Shown here piece after piece: positions 46,557-59,942 of a stretch of DNA of 64,000 nt (position 1 is the first letter of the stretch; the number at the start of each line of letters is the position of its first letter). Source of the DNA: Phylloscopus collybita (lineage: Eukaryota; Chordata; Aves; Passeriformes; Phylloscopidae); NCBI GenBank assembly GCA_027886175.1, contig JAJNNQ010000023.1, positions 8,449,001-8,513,000 of the forward strand. The letters run 5' to 3'. The notes below the pieces were generated by a model. That model was not told where the DNA came from. It ran no database searches and worked only from the letters and a program-made list of their open reading frames with translations. The position numbers and the translations under genes were made by a program.

Positions 46557-49500
46557 AATTGAAATGAAAATGTGCTACAGAATCAAGTTTCTGTCGCCCT
46601 TATGGTTCCTGCCCTGCATGAGAGATCCAAACTCCAGATGCATTTTGTGCAATAAATCAGGGGATTCTGATTAGGGTTAGTAGCAGAATCTCTCCCTTTG
46701 GAAGAGATGTATATGCCAAGATCACCATCTTAGATACAAGAAGGGGAATCTATTTAGTATAACTCCTAAAGGCACAAATGCCACTTGTAGTCTTTGTGTA
46801 ACTTGTACAGGATCCAACCCCATGTGAGTTCCATGAGTTGCCAGGTGACAACAAAAAGCAGTCACTGCCAGAAGCTGTGCAGGAGGTTCATGCTTTTCCC
46901 AGGACCTCTTTTCTCCTGTTGTTCACAATATGTTTAGTACTAATGGGAACACAGAGTCGTTGTTTTTATGCCATGTTTCATGCCAGACCCTACAAAGCAG
47001 TTCCTGGGCTTTCAGGAGTCAGTTCTAAGAGAGACTTCTGCAGAGCTGATTCTCATGCTCTGGTTCCTGTGCCCATTTTGGGAAGAGGGAGTCTGTAAAC
47101 ATGAATGCTTTCAGATGGATTGCCACGCTGGCTTTTTATCAGTGTGAGCAACTAATGGCAGCACTGGAAGAGGCCTGGAATGTAATAATAGATGTGTGAA
47201 TAAACACTCCAAGTCCTGTTAGCAGGAATGTCCGAATGACGCAACTCACTTGAACAGCACAGGCATGTCACAGAGCAGGTGTTATATGGGACAAACCATA
47301 CCTGTACTCGGAAGGTGAGATGCTCTGTCACCCCTAGAGAGACAGGGGAAGATATAACCAGGCTATTATTGGTTAACATGTCCCACAAGTATTTAAACAG
47401 GAGCACCAGAGGAAGCTTTCCTAATAATCTAAAATGTCTGGTGTGGAAGGAGAGAGATCAAAGTGTCTCACTGGCTTGTTTTAAAGGCTGTGAATTAGCT
47501 CTGAGCAAGGTGTTAATTAAAAAACAATCTGGAAGAAAGTTTCAGGATTTGCATTTTGCAACAGAACTTGGCTCAAGTCAATAGAGAAGTTTATCTCAGG
47601 TTAAGAGCATTTTCCCTGAAGCCTGGCTTGGTGTGTATTTCAAATGATGCAAAACAGCTCTCAGCAAGGATCAATGCATTTGTCACATCAAAACTGCACC
47701 ATGTGATTTACGTTACCTGGGACTGGCAGTAGCCTGATTTATCAGAGTAGCCCAGACGTAAAAGCCTCATTCTGCAGTTCCATTTACAATTTTTCTAAAC
47801 CATCTGAGGGGAGTATTTTGTGTGTCTTTCTCCCTGTCATACGGTCTTTTAAAAATACACAAAGCACAAGACTAATAGACTGAATTGTCAGGAAAGCTTT
47901 AGGATCTGATGGGTCTTAATTTGATGGCCTGTGTTCTGTCTCTGCTTTTTGTTGTTGGACTACTGAGTACTCAGAGTTCTCAGATGTGTTGGCATGAATG
48001 GAGGTATGCTTCAAGAAAACCTGTAAACTTCACCTTTATTTGAAATCTATTGCCATTTAATTAAAAGTATTTTAATTTTAATCTGATTCAGCTATATAAA
48101 ATACTGATAGTGTTCACTGTGTTCCCCACAATTTTCCCATGAAGTGTTGAAGGATTCTCTGTGTTCCTCCAGGCTGTGGCTCTCTCTAAGGAAATCCCTC
48201 TTTTCTTTTAATTCTATACCTTACTTCTAAAGCCCCTAGGAAATAGTTGACAAGAGAAACAGGGAGGCACTGTGAGCTGTGTTTTTGAGACATTCATAAT
48301 AAAGAACTTAAAAATGCTCAGTGTGGTACAGTAAATACATTGGAAAAGACAACCTACTAAGTATTGCAGGCAATTAATGGAGTTGTGTTTTTTAACTGTT
48401 GTTTCTACAGCGTATCCATGCTGAAAGTCACAGGAGGCACCTCTTCTCTATTAGCTGGATTTTTAACTAGCCCAGCTTCCCAACACCCTCAGATTTATGA
48501 TCTGATATCTCTTCCAGGGTATCTATAATTAAGCAAAGCTGAGGGCAAGATTTAGTCAAATTATGCTGAAATTAAACTCATTTCACATCTTCTGAAAGGT
48601 TCCAAACTTTATGCCGGGATATTGAATGTAAACGTGCTGTATTTTAGTCTGGTTTATTTTTCCTTTAAAGCTGATGGAAGGGGATTATTTTTAGCTCTTT
48701 TGATATGTAACAGATCCACAGCAGTAGAAACCAGCTCTCCCCAAATGAATCTCCTATGTATTATTTAGGATCCAGAGATGCTATTACATCTTTTCACCTA
48801 TTGCTATGCTTATCTGAGCATGATATGAATGCATTCTGCTATAAAAGACAACGATGTAAAGCACTAGATAAACTTCAGAGCTGGTAATCTCCTGGCATGC
48901 CTTATTGCTTGGGTTTGAAGTGGCTCTAGAGCTTCTCTGCATGAGAAATCTGTTATTTTGCAGCTTTTTTGGAGTGCAGGTTGGAGTCCTTTTCCCTGCT
49001 GCTTTGACATGTGAAATGGTTGCTGCTACTGCTGGGTTTATTGCCATCTTTAGCATTGTTAAGATAACAATGGTAGCTGATGAAAGACAGCACATCACAC
49101 CATTATGAAGGGCTAAAAATTGGGCATTTTAGCAAATGAGTAAATGGGATTATTCATTCTTTCTCCTTTTGAAGCAAATGGGGAAAATGTCCTTTGCAAA
49201 GTGCTTTGAGAGCTGCAAACACAACATGAATTGTATGTGCAAATTGCTATTTATAAATATAAAAAAATGCAGGTAGCTGGGAGTTAAGTACAGGATTGCT
49301 GTAGATATTAGAATAAAGCCCACATTTCATTAAATGAGTCAGAAAATGGAAGTTCTGGAGGAGGATAACCAGTCCACCAATGCTAGCAAAGATATGTGAG
49401 TCACCACACACTGGAGAAGGATGTTTTAAAGTGCTGATGGGTGACATCATGTTTCGGCACCAACTGGGGGGTGTTAACAGCAAAATTGTGGCTGCTCTTC

Positions 49501-52500
49501 TTGAGTGGCCATTGAGGAGCTCACATTCCTGCTGTAATTAGGAGGTAGAATGTAATTCCTCTGATTGCCTTTGAAAATCTTGGTTTGTAAGTAAATATAT
49601 TCCCCTTCTCAGGCATAGTTTTAACGATGCTGCCGTTATTTTTCCTTTTTATGTTGTTCTTCCTTAGCAGCTATTCTGAGTGGCTCTGAAATATTATTCA
49701 GGCTTAGCAGTTTTAGGGAAGTGCAGTTCCTGCATGATACTGAGGCCAGAATATTACCAATAACTCACCAGTCAAAATGTGAAGCCTTTTGCAAATCTTG
49801 GCTGTAGTAATAAATATTAAAAATAAGCACTGTAGTAATCTGATTATCTTGGTTATTCCAGTACTAATGTACTGCCCCTCTGAGGGTGACTTTTACTGCC
49901 ACAGCAAACAGCAAGGTTTGTTTCTCTTCTTATGAAAAAAACTCCAGTGACCCTAAGTCTGAAAACAAGTGGAGATCTTAGTATGATTTTTCTTGGCTTA
50001 AGGAAGTTTCTGTGGCAGTTAAAAACTAGGGATTTCAGACAAGGAACCCAAAAAGATCACAAACCTGAGATGAATAATGCCTGGAAATATCGAAGAGACT
50101 TGAGTCAGTGCACAAGATCTGACAGTCTTGAATGAATGTTGGATTCAGGGCTCCTTGTGTCTTTCTACTCAATCTGGGGGAGGTACCAAATAGAGAGGAA
50201 GCAGAGCAGTCCCCACCACCTGCAAAGCTTAACTGCAGTGGATGCAAAGTGCCCACAACTAACTCGGTACTTCAGCATCAGATTTAAGTTCTGTGAGGCC
50301 TCAGTTCTGTGTGTTTCAATAATTGTCTGCAACAAAAATAATATCTATGATCTATCCAGTCTATTTGCTTCAAAGGAAAAGAGACACCACCAGCATGTTT
50401 CAGTTACTGTGGTTCTGCATGGAATACCCTGATTGGTTCTACCTTGGATGGGAGTTAGCAGATAAAAACATAAAGACAGGGGGGAAAAAAAAGGAAAAAG
50501 AAAATAAAAATATTGAGAGCCATGGATATAATTTAACCTAAGATTCTCATCTGTTTATCAAAACAGTGCAAGAGTTTTGACACCAGACAATATGAGCCTG
50601 GAAACTTTCAACTCCACAGTTTAGTGGCTTATGGAGCTGGTGACTAAAGGAAGCAGTGGCATTTAAAGAATTCCAGTGCTGGCATGTGTCAATATTTCTG
50701 GATATGCCCAGATTGCTCTATTAACATTAGATTGGTGGGTCTAACCATGGGAAATTGCTCCCAGAATTGAGAAAACTCTTGCATCATTTTTCTTATTCTC
50801 CAGGATGCTTCTCCAGCTCAAGGTTTCAGAGGGACACAAAACTGAAACTTCACTGCAGATTTTACAAGAGCAAAATCTTCAGTGAGGGGCTGTAGCTTCC
50901 TTCAGTTGGGCATTTTACCTTTCTATACCCACAGGGTGGGTCAGGAAAAAAAAAGGGTGGTTGATTTTTGTGTTATCATGACAGCCAGCAATCCTAGGGA
51001 GGTTTGGTGGGGCAGCAAGTTTTTCTTACCTTCCCAACACTCCTTTTCTACTTTTGAGGGGGTCTGGGAGCTTGCAGAGCTCCTACAGAGCAGGGTGGGC
51101 TCTGTGTGAAGGAGTGGAGGGCAGCAGGAATGCTCCATGTCCTGTCCCTGCCTCCACCACAGCTTCTCATCCCCCTCAGAGTGATTTCCACGCTCTACAT
51201 TTGCAGCAACAGGAGGACGATTGTGTTAGTTTAAAAGTGATTATTGCCATGAACACCGTAATTGGAAAACCAGTTATCAGTTAACAGATGCAGACACTCA
51301 CAGCACCGAACTGAATGGAAATGAAATTAACATAAACATGATGTTTCCAGAATCATATAAAAATTACTTTATAACTTTCTGCACAATCTTCCATTCATTA
51401 CTGCCCAAGCAGCTGCCTCATTCTGTAGCACTGTATCAGAAAATTTCTGTCCTGAAGTGATGCTTCCTCAAGCTATTGGGCTGTAGGTCTCTGTCTCAAA
51501 AGTGGGCAGGGGGGCAAGCAAAAGCAGGACAACAGCTGAACTTGAGGAAAAACCACCCCAGCATCTGCCCCTGTGAGGGTAAGGGTAGAAAATTGCCTCT
51601 CTTTTGACCTGCTGCTGCTGTCTGAAAGGTATGGAAAAACTGCAATGGACATCCTGATCATATAGGTAAGGAAAGCAATTTTCCATGCAAGGGAAACACC
51701 ATAAATGATTCATAGACCCCATATTTCTCACGGTTATTTCCTGTGGGTGTAGAGAAGCAGGGATTAGAAATGAATGGCACTGCTTACTGTTCATAAAGGG
51801 CTTGCCCGGAGGTGATTTTGCTTTTTTAAGTTTTAAAATTAACTCCACAGATGCCAGTCCCCAGAGCTAAAATCTGAAAACTGTCTGCAAGCTTCAGATA
51901 CCTGAGATAGAAAAGAAGCACCACAGGAGGGAATTGAACGTGATGGGAAAGTATTTTGTTTGTCTTCCTTACTTCCATCTGCAGGATCAGGGCCATATAC
52001 AAATGATATTTATACCATTTGTGCAGGAACAGAAATTTTAAATTATTTTTCCTAGAATGTTCTATACAGTCTGACACCACACTAAATCCCAAGCCTCCTG
52101 AGACCCACTCATGTTCTTCAGACACAGGATGAGTCCTATTTCTCTGCAGTGCAAGTACAGTTTAGATGGAGAACAATACACACGGGGATGGGTGGAAACT
52201 CTGTCCTTAATTTTAATGGGGATTTATGTGGTGTAGCGTAGTTGATATTGGACTAACTCCTGAGGGAGAGGAAATACTGCCAAGAATAAAAATGTGCAGT
52301 AAAAATATCATAGATTCTATCAGTGGGCAATTAGGAGCTTTGCAGCCTCTGTATATCTTGCTTCTATATCTGAATGGGAAGTATATGACATATAAGTTGT
52401 ATCTGTCCAACCTCAATAATCTCTGGGGAGATGGGTGCTGCACTGTTCAATTAAAAATATTTTGATGTCAACTGTTGTCAACTGTTTTAAAAAAAAGGTC

Positions 52501-52954
52501 TCTCAAATAATGAGAAAGTACTGGAAAATATTGGAAAATGGGCTTCTTTTGATAACTTAATTTGATAATGAGTTTGAAATTTGTAATCAAAACCTTTTCC
52601 AAAGGTTCCCTCATCCCTCTCCTCCCCTTTATACCATGGCAGCACCAGAAACCCCCCAGTTCCTGCAGTATCACATCTCCAAAGACTTCCCTATCCTCAG
52701 GAAGGTTTCAACATTTTGTGCAGGATGCACATTCAGCAATCAATATCTGTCACTTGCTCTTTAGAGTAGCTTTGGTAATGTCTTAAAACTGTCCAACAAG
52801 CTGACATAAAGTATCTTTTATTGTGCTGAAGAGATTTAATTGCTGTAATTCTCAGTAAAATGACTATTAGACAAGAATTACATTCTGATGCACCTTGCTA
52901 TGGTGGATGTGCTCATACACCATGAAGTCCCGAAGAATTGGTTGCATAAATGTC

Positions 52955-52975
52955 TATTATTATTATTATTACTAT
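52955..52975. repeat. (TAT)n microsatellite
   Basis: About seven TAT units in tandem, then ACTATCATCAC. Confidence 0.9.
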
Positions 52976-53359
52976 CATCACTGTTTAGTAGTAACTTTAG
53001 CTCTAACTTCTCTCAGGCCTACATTTTCAAAAAGGATTTTTCTGATTCTGGATAATGCTCTCCTATTAAGGAATAGCTTGAGTTCAGGCAGGCCCAAGAT
53101 GTCCATATGTTTAAAGTTTGGTTAATCATAAAGCAGATTAGGTTGCCTTTAATGTCTCATTCAAATTTTGGATGCTGAGCAGCTGCTGAGCTGCTCCACA
53201 GTGGTTGCACATCACTAACTATCAATGTGCTGCAAAATGAGGGATTATATGTGTTTATAAGATGTCCCGGTTCTATCTGCTGCACAGGCACTGTAATACT
53301 GGAAAACACATCTCAAAGCAAAGCTTAAAGCTGAAATCCTTCTCTGTAGAAAAAGAAAT

Positions 53360-53442
53360 AAATTATTCCTTTTGATATCTCCTTATGCTGTTATAATTCT
53401 TGACAGAATTGCCTTCTTTAGCAAATTGATTTCTAACAGGAT
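53360..53442 (+). repeat. Dispersed repeat, copy 1 of 2
   Basis: This stretch matches 61856-61942 in the same orientation. Both contain AAATTATT, then TTTTGAT-CTCC, an exact 20-base block GTTATAATTCTTGACAGAAT (53390-53409 here), then AGCAAAT and CTAA. Divergence elsewhere is considerable, suggesting an old repeat family. I cannot name it. Confidence 0.65.
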
Positions 53443-54010
53443 GAACTATACTGCTTTTCTTGTAATTGTAGGAAATGTCTTTTAAGTATGACTTAACCCT
53501 GCGGAGCACTTGCCCATGTGAAATTCTAGTCTCTATTTTTTTTACATTCTGGTAGGCCATGGTATCTTCTCCTGGAGATTAGGGACAAGACATTAGACCA
53601 GTTCAAATATTTGGTTTTATTATCAAATCTTCAGTGGTTGCTGATTAAAATGTTATTTAATACTTTGTACAATATAGTCATTTCAAGAATTCTGAGAGCA
53701 CTGCCTAAATAATTAGAGCAGTTCTGAATATCTCTTGTAGGTGGATATGATCCCCTCATTTGTGTTATCTAGAACCTGCAGGCAGCTTTGAATGACACCA
53801 CTGTGTGTTGGTCGTGTAGGGAAATAAATACGGGCTTGCTTGAGACAGCTCTGTGTCCCTAAGTCATATTTACAGTTAATGAAGGGTATCTTAGGTGAGA
53901 TTCCTGTTTCAGAAAAATGTGTCCTAGGATCTTTAATAAGCACAAAGAACTGAAATCTCTTTTTTGACTTTAATGCATTTCCTTTAGGAAATATATCTTC
54001 CCTCTCTCTC

Positions 54011-54025
54011 TTTTTTTTTTTTTTT
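54011..54025. repeat. T15 run after a CT-rich stretch
   Basis: Fifteen consecutive T following CTCTCTC. Confidence 0.95.
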
Positions 54026-54596
54026 GGTAAAATTGGTTGGGTAAAAGATTGTTTTATCTTATGTCAATATGACTGTAATACCACAGCTAATGGTTATTGT
54101 TCCACATGATATTTTAACTGCTGGATTTAAGTAAACAGGTATCATCTTACTTTTAAGGGGCTTTCCCCAGCATGGGAGAGTCCTTGTGTAAAAGAAGTCA
54201 TACCTTGGAGTGATTTGATCCAATGTAGAAACTCTGAATGAAACCACACATTCCCCTGAGTCTGTTTTCATCTTTGCAGACCTTGATCTTAAAAAGGCTT
54301 AACTTCACATGCTGTGCTGGTACTCAAATACAAATAATCCTGTGATTTACTGTGCTTATGTACGTGCTTAGAGTCTGGAAAATTAGGGCGTTAATGGTAA
54401 CATATGCTTGAGATAGGATTTAATCAAAGAGCTGGAGTTATGTACCAGAAGATAATTTTCCAAAATCGCAACAGTTGCAGGCAGAGGAGAACATGTATTT
54501 CCTTTTCTTTGTACCTCTTGCCAGGCAGGAACATCATCTGCAAAACTTTATTTGGTTTAGTTCTACACTTTCCCTTCCTTTTTGATTTTTATTTTT

Positions 54597-54639
54597 ACAC
54601 ACACACACACAGATATATATATATATATATTTTTTTTTT
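54597..54639. repeat. (CA)7 - (TA)9 - T compound microsatellite
   Basis: CA dinucleotides at 54597-54610, then TA dinucleotides at about 54613-54630, then a T run. Confidence 0.95.
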
Positions 54640-55040
54640 AAATGTCTTTACCTTGCAGTTGGGAAAAACAAAGACTGGTTTAGGTGTAGAGCCCCAAGGG
54701 CTGGAGTGCTGAGTCACCCACACTGAAGTCATGAAGTTTATTTTGTTACATGCAAATATATGAAACTGCTTTGGCCTTCCTTCAATTGCTGGGCTTTTCT
54801 GTCTTCTAACACAGGTTATCTGTGATCATTCAGAAACCACAGGAGACATTTCTGAATACCTGAGTGACAATAGAAATGACTGCAAAGAAGTCCAGATGTT
54901 CATAAATTGCATCTTGCTGGGACTGACACTTTTGAGCTAATAGACATGTCATTCATGGGAGCTGTCAGGATGGGTTTTATTTAGGGAAATTGGGATTTAT
55001 GAAATCTGTTGCTTTTTCCATTCCTGCTGTACTCAAACTT

Positions 55041-55150
55041 CACAAAAAAACCCCCACCAAAACCAAAAACCAACAACCTAACCCCCCCCCCCCCCAAAAA
55101 AAAACCAACAAAAACCAAACAAAAACAAAACAAACCCAAAAAACCTTGTA
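55041..55150. repeat. A/C-only low-complexity tract with a C14 run
   Basis: About 110 bases made almost only of A and C, including 14 consecutive C at 55082-55095. The complementary strand is a G/T tract with a G14 run, which could form G-quadruplexes. Alternate words CCAAAA and CAAAC suggest slippage growth. Confidence 0.92.
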
Positions 55151-55768
55151 CTAAAAAGAAACCAAGTAATTTTTCCTTCAGGATTGTGATCATGTACACT
55201 TGTGTCAAGTGGATGATCCTGCTACAAAATCAGAGATCTCCCTTTTCTCTTTCCTGTTTCCTATCTCTGTGTCAGAGCACAGTTTCTGGTCACAAGAGAC
55301 TGGCAAGCTTGTGAAGGTTTGTTGTTCCTGGCTCATCCTCAGTCTGGAAAAAGACCTTGCTATTTGATTTTGTCTTTGATTTAGATGTAGGAGAGCAGAT
55401 CTTTTCAGGCCAATTGAGATTTTCCCTTAGACTAAAACATCATTTGCTTGAATTTTGAGATTTAAATAGCATCTAAAATAAAAGTAATGAACAGTTTATC
55501 AGTTTCAAATCTTTCTAAACCCTTGTTGAATTACTCTGATTTTGGATTCCAGTACTGCATTTACAGTCTTTGTCTAATTATATTTTAAGGGTATAAACAG
55601 CTCAAGGGGAAATACACAGCTAAGAGAGGAGATACCTATGAAACATCCTCCCAGTAATGAAATTTATTGGAGTATTGCTAGCAAAAAAGTTTTATTTTTA
55701 AATGTGCATTTCCCATGTTTAACTGCATTTATTTAGCTTTTCAATATATTTTCCTAACGAGCATTTGC

Positions 55769-55772
<4 letters not shown>

Positions 55773-55804
<32 letters not shown>

Positions 55805-55824
55805 GTGGTGGTGGTGGTGGTGGT
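55773..55824. repeat. T31 run followed by (GGT)7
   Basis: Thirty-one consecutive T (55773-55803) followed directly by seven GGT units (55804-55824). On the minus strand this is (ACC)7 A31. No retroposed sequence is recognised next to it. Confidence 0.95.
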
Positions 55825-58081
55825 GTCATTATTCTGAGGAAATAGAACTCTGAAAGTCTTTGAAAGTTATATCTGTGTTTACTGTAAGAATAACAACTTG
55901 TCCATCCTTCAGCTGAATAATCCATTGAAATTGCAAAGGCTTTTCAAATGATCTAGTTGAATCTCCAGATGTTCCTCTGATTGCATCCAGAAAAGCTATA
56001 TTCAGCCACATCTAAATCTCAAAGCTCATTTGAGAAGCTTAGGTAATTTATTAATTTACCTGAATTGTTTCTTCCACCTCTGAATTTAATCTGATGGAAG
56101 ATCATCTATTTTAAATGTGCCTTTATTTTCGTCCTCTAGGAAAACAAATATTTGTCTGTACAGAAAAGCTGCACTTAGCTGTGGTAAGTGGCTTCTTTGA
56201 TTCATGGACAGAAGCCTTATGAGACTCCTTCTTATTCCACAGAAGTCTTATTTTCATTTACTGCCCTACATATCATAAAAAGTTGGCAGTCACTGGGAAG
56301 CAAAGTGACAAATGTCATTTAGTGTTCTTCACACCAGGGCAAGAAGCACATTCCTTTGATCCAAAATGCCATTAGAATCACTATTCAGATAATAACAGTG
56401 GGAGATTTAGCTGAGATACTCAGAGGGAACTCCATTTCTGTGTATACATGAGGACTTGCACAAATAATGCAGAAAGCCTTGTTTCTTACTCTGTTTAAAA
56501 AGAGGTTGGATAAATATTCGAGAAAAAGGTAGAGCTGGCCTGGTTTTGTGGTAGCAGTAAGAGCCAGGATGAGTTCTCGGAGCCCTGTGAAGGTCTGTGT
56601 TTGCATGGTTCAGTGCTGGGTGAGAGACAGATCCAGGAAATGAGGACACAGCACTTGTGACACCACAGTGCTCAAACTTGCCCAATTTTTTATCATCGAC
56701 TGCCCTGGCTCATTTCTTCTGTCAGTGCCAGTGCACCTACAGCTTCCTTGGGTGCTGATACTGCAATAGGATGACATTTATGTACAACACACGCCTCAGA
56801 ATGCTCATAATAATCAAATCAAATAACCTCAAGACTCAGAAATGACAACTCAAAACTCAGACGTCCCTGCTGCTGGGACTGTGCTGTGGTACAAGGTGTT
56901 TATAGAGTGAGACAAACCTTCTTAGTCATGTGAACTTGGATTTAACACATTCAGGAACAATTGAGACTATTTACATGCTTGTTCCACGGGTTTACAACAG
57001 AACAATTTTTGCCTTGCCTGTTTTATGGTGCCTACATGTACAGTACAAGCACACTCAGTTTAATTCACTTGCCCTCAAGAGGAGTATAAACACTTGTATA
57101 TTGAGAAACTGAATTTGAAGTGTGCTCTCTGTCCAGAAATCCCTGATCCTTTTTGCTTAAGAGTAACACCGATATGCATTCAGTGACAATATTGCAATTT
57201 CAGTTGCATCTAAACAGAATAAACCCCTGGAAATGACTGCAGATATAACAATTATTTTTCTCTACTTTTTGACTTATAATAAGCAGCGGTTATAGAGAAT
57301 AAAAGCTGTGGGTAGTGGTGCTTTCAGTAACAGTAACATAACCTAATGCTTTAGGTAATTCATCTTTAGAAAAAACCCAAACAACAAAACCTCAGAGCAT
57401 TATTTTGAGAGGCAAAACCAAAACTAAATCAATTGATTCCAATCTGAAATTACCAACTCTAATTGTGGTGCAGAGGAAATTAGCCATGAACCTGTATTCA
57501 AATAAGGAGCTTTTCAGCCCATGGTAACATGAAATATGCAGACAGGATTTTTAGATAGGATTCTAGCAGCCAATGGAAGCAGACAGGTGTGTCATTAAGG
57601 ATAAAGATGCTTCAAGCAGCTTTGGAAAGAGAGAATGTTGCTGAGATCCCAATAAAAAAAATGTAAATCTGTATTTCAAAAATAACATCTCCCAGCTGCA
57701 CTTGCCCAGCAAGGTGTCCAGATTGGAACCTTGGTGCTCCTGAGAAAGCTGCCTCTGTAAACAAGGGAAATGCATGAAGTCTTTTTACGGAATTTAAAGG
57801 AATTATGATATACACACTTAATCATCATTTTTATGTCATTGCTGTGATTTTTTTTAAAGAGAGCTTATCTAAAATTAACTAACTTCTGAAATGGCCTTAT
57901 GAGAAGATAGTACAGATAAACAGGTGATGGTATGTGTGAAATCTATTTTTATTGCAGTCAATGTATATTCTTTAGTCAGTAATTTGCAGTAATCGGAGGT
58001 AGGATTTTAAGGTACTTTCAATATAATATATTCTTTCGCATACTACTGCTGGTCCATTTGTCTCATTACAAAAGGTTTGTT

Positions 58082-58101
58082 AAAAAAAAAAAAAAAAAAA
58101 A
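58082..58101. repeat. A20 run
   Basis: Twenty consecutive A. No gene-like sequence upstream suggests a processed pseudogene. Confidence 0.95.
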
Positions 58102-58400
58102 GGTAAGGATAATGAAATACCAGCTAAAGGGACTGTATTTAAATCAGTCTATATTTAGCATTGCTACATTTCAGAATGGCATCGGAGAAGCAAGGACACT
58201 TACCTGCTGACATTTTGTTTGACATAAAAATGGAAAAAAAAAAAAAAGGAAAGGAAAAAAGTAGTCTGTGCTGCTCAGAGCTGATATGGGAGTCACTGGG
58301 GGCTTTGGATATGTGTGAGAAGGATAAGAGAACACAAACAGGACAAATTTGGGGTCCTCAGGGCAGCCACCAGAACATGGACACGCTGAGGAAATGTCAC

Positions 58401-58783
58401 TGATGATGGAGATGGAAATGCAACAAGAACACACCAAGTTCATGCAGCAGCAGTTGAATTTTATTGTTGGGTGCCCCCTTATAGAGGGGCTTCAAATTTC
58501 CTGCATTTACACACATGATCGATAAAGGTCTTAACTCCACCCAGCTCACTGGCCAATGATATGGGTGCATGCCTGGTTCAAAGGGATTGGCTGGGGTCCC
58601 CTGTTTGTGTTTGAATCTGACCTATCAGTAATACACCCAGGGAGTTGTTTACTTTTACTCTCTAACGAGCTAGGCTGGTGTTTGTTAGGGCTAATTTCAG
58701 GGCTAATTTTATCTGTTCAGCTATACACCAGCTATACACCAGCTATAGCTGCCAGAGGGAAAGAGGTGACAAACACAAGTACA
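58401..58783 (-). mobile_element. Solo ERV LTR (family C), about 383 bp, probable 5 bp TSD GTCAC
   Basis: This copy is homologous to 36223-36554 over most of its length. It starts TGATGATGG and ends AAGTACA, with GTCAC at 58396-58400 and 58784-58788. AATAAA on the minus strand is at 58460-58465. The U3 end contains short tandem repeats (CAGCTATACAC twice near 58720-58745, AGGGCTAATTT twice near 58687-58709) that the other copy lacks. The right boundary rests on the short duplication and is less certain. The longest frame across it, 158 codons from 58678, is chance. Confidence 0.78.
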
Positions 58784-58788
58784 GTCAC

Positions 58789-59469
58789 GAGGTTTTGCCT
58801 TTTTTTCATATTCACCATCACCTTGGACTGAGTTACGAGGGTGAAATGAGTCACAATGTCATCAAATCTCCAAGAGTGGGAGATGGGGAAGGGAATCAGC
58901 TTTTTGGTGAGTGTAGACCAGCAATGGGCAGCTGGGCTAGGTGTGGAACAGTTGAGCCTCAGGGTTGTCAGAGGGGTGCTTGTGGCCATGAGCTGTCACT
59001 GGCCATGGAGAGGGTCCTAGATCGCTGTGATTTATGTAATGCCATTAGCACCTTGTTTTTACTTGAAAATCCATATTATGTTAAGGCAGGTAGATTTGTA
59101 TTCGTGTTAGCTAACTGGGGGAAACAACAGTGGGAAAGCTTGAAGAGAAATTAGGAGAGGTAGCAGAAGGTAGTGGTTGTGCTGTGAAGGGATGTGGGTT
59201 AATGGTGCTGATCTGCTGAGATTGCACTCGGACCTGGGGCTGCAGCCAGGATAATGCACTGTTTTACAGGCTGGAATGTCTGTTTTGCCCACCTGGACAA
59301 TCACCTGTAATCAGCCATCCTGCAGAGCTGAGTGATGTGGCACACGGCTTTTAGAAATCTCCTGTAGGTGTGTGATGGTTTCTATTGCATAGAAGGTGTT
59401 CAGCAGTTAGAGGATTCTCCCTGCCAGCTTTCCTGTGCTTAGCTCATACTGGATTTCAGTGAAATAGGT
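58789..59469. other. Unique sequence, nothing recognised
   Basis: About 680 bp between an LTR and a CR1 tail, without coding or repeat signal. Confidence 0.5.
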
Positions 59470-59728
59470 GCACAGGACTAGGAGGAATGGCTTCAAACTG
59501 AAAGAGGGCACGTCTGGATGGGATATTAGGAAGGAATTGTTCCCTGTGAGGGTGGTGCGGCCCTAGAATAGGTTGCCCAGAGAAGCTGTGGCTGCCCCAT
59601 CCCTGGAAGTGTCCAAGGCCAGTTTGGATGGGGATTGCAGCAACCTGGATTGTGGAAGATGTCCCAGGGCAGTAGGTTGGAACTGCATGAGCCCAAACCC
59701 TTCTGTGACTGATTCCATCTCTCAGCAG
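59470..59728 (+). mobile_element. CR1 LINE 3' fragment
   Basis: It is recognisable by the GGAATGGCTTCAAACTGAAAG segment, GATGGGATATTAGGAAGGAATTGTTCCCTGTGAGGGTGG (about 59517-59555), the AGGTTGCCCAGAGAAGCTGTGGCTGCCCC segment and a worn 3' end at about 59728. About 260 bp is kept. It provides an uninterrupted reference for the join broken at 11827/12297 in the other copy. Confidence 0.9.
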
Positions 59729-59893
59729 AACTGGGTGTAGCTCTAGTGCTGCTCCAGTGCTGCAGGTCTGTCTCTCTGTCCTGGCTGTTGTGTGGATGTT
59801 CCTGCCCAAGGCAGTAACAACACGTGTTCCCTCATGTTTTTGCCATTCTCACATTGTATCTCATGTTGTATCACCTTCATGTCCTAGACACGT

Positions 59894-59942
59894 AGAAGAA
59901 TTATAAAAGAAAGGCCTCATAAAATCAGGCCTGTCATCTCTT
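59894..59942 (+). repeat. 49 bp exact duplicate, copy 1
   Basis: Identical at all 49 positions to 62340-62388. It contains the internal short inverted repeat AGGCCT...AGGCCT. Here it forms the left end of the probable LTR. Confidence 0.95.

Larger units (their letters stand above)
45396..58395. other. Long unique block with microsatellites, no gene seen
   Basis: About 13 kb in which I recognise no CR1, LTR, exon or RNA gene. It does hold the largest set of simple repeats in the window (46.5, 52.96, 54.6, 55.1, 55.8 and 58.1 kb; listed separately). It also contains one member of a two-copy dispersed repeat at 53360-53440. Candidate frames of 101-126 codons (47279-47584, 51468-51848, 54404-54712) lack domain support. 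Confidence 0.45.

Noticed and set aside
46486..46560. Open frame encoding alternating Asp-Ile
   Set aside because: It is the translation of the (GATATA)n microsatellite.
58678..59154. 158-codon plus-strand frame
   Set aside because: It starts inside the family C LTR and runs into unique DNA, with no recognisable domain or splice context.
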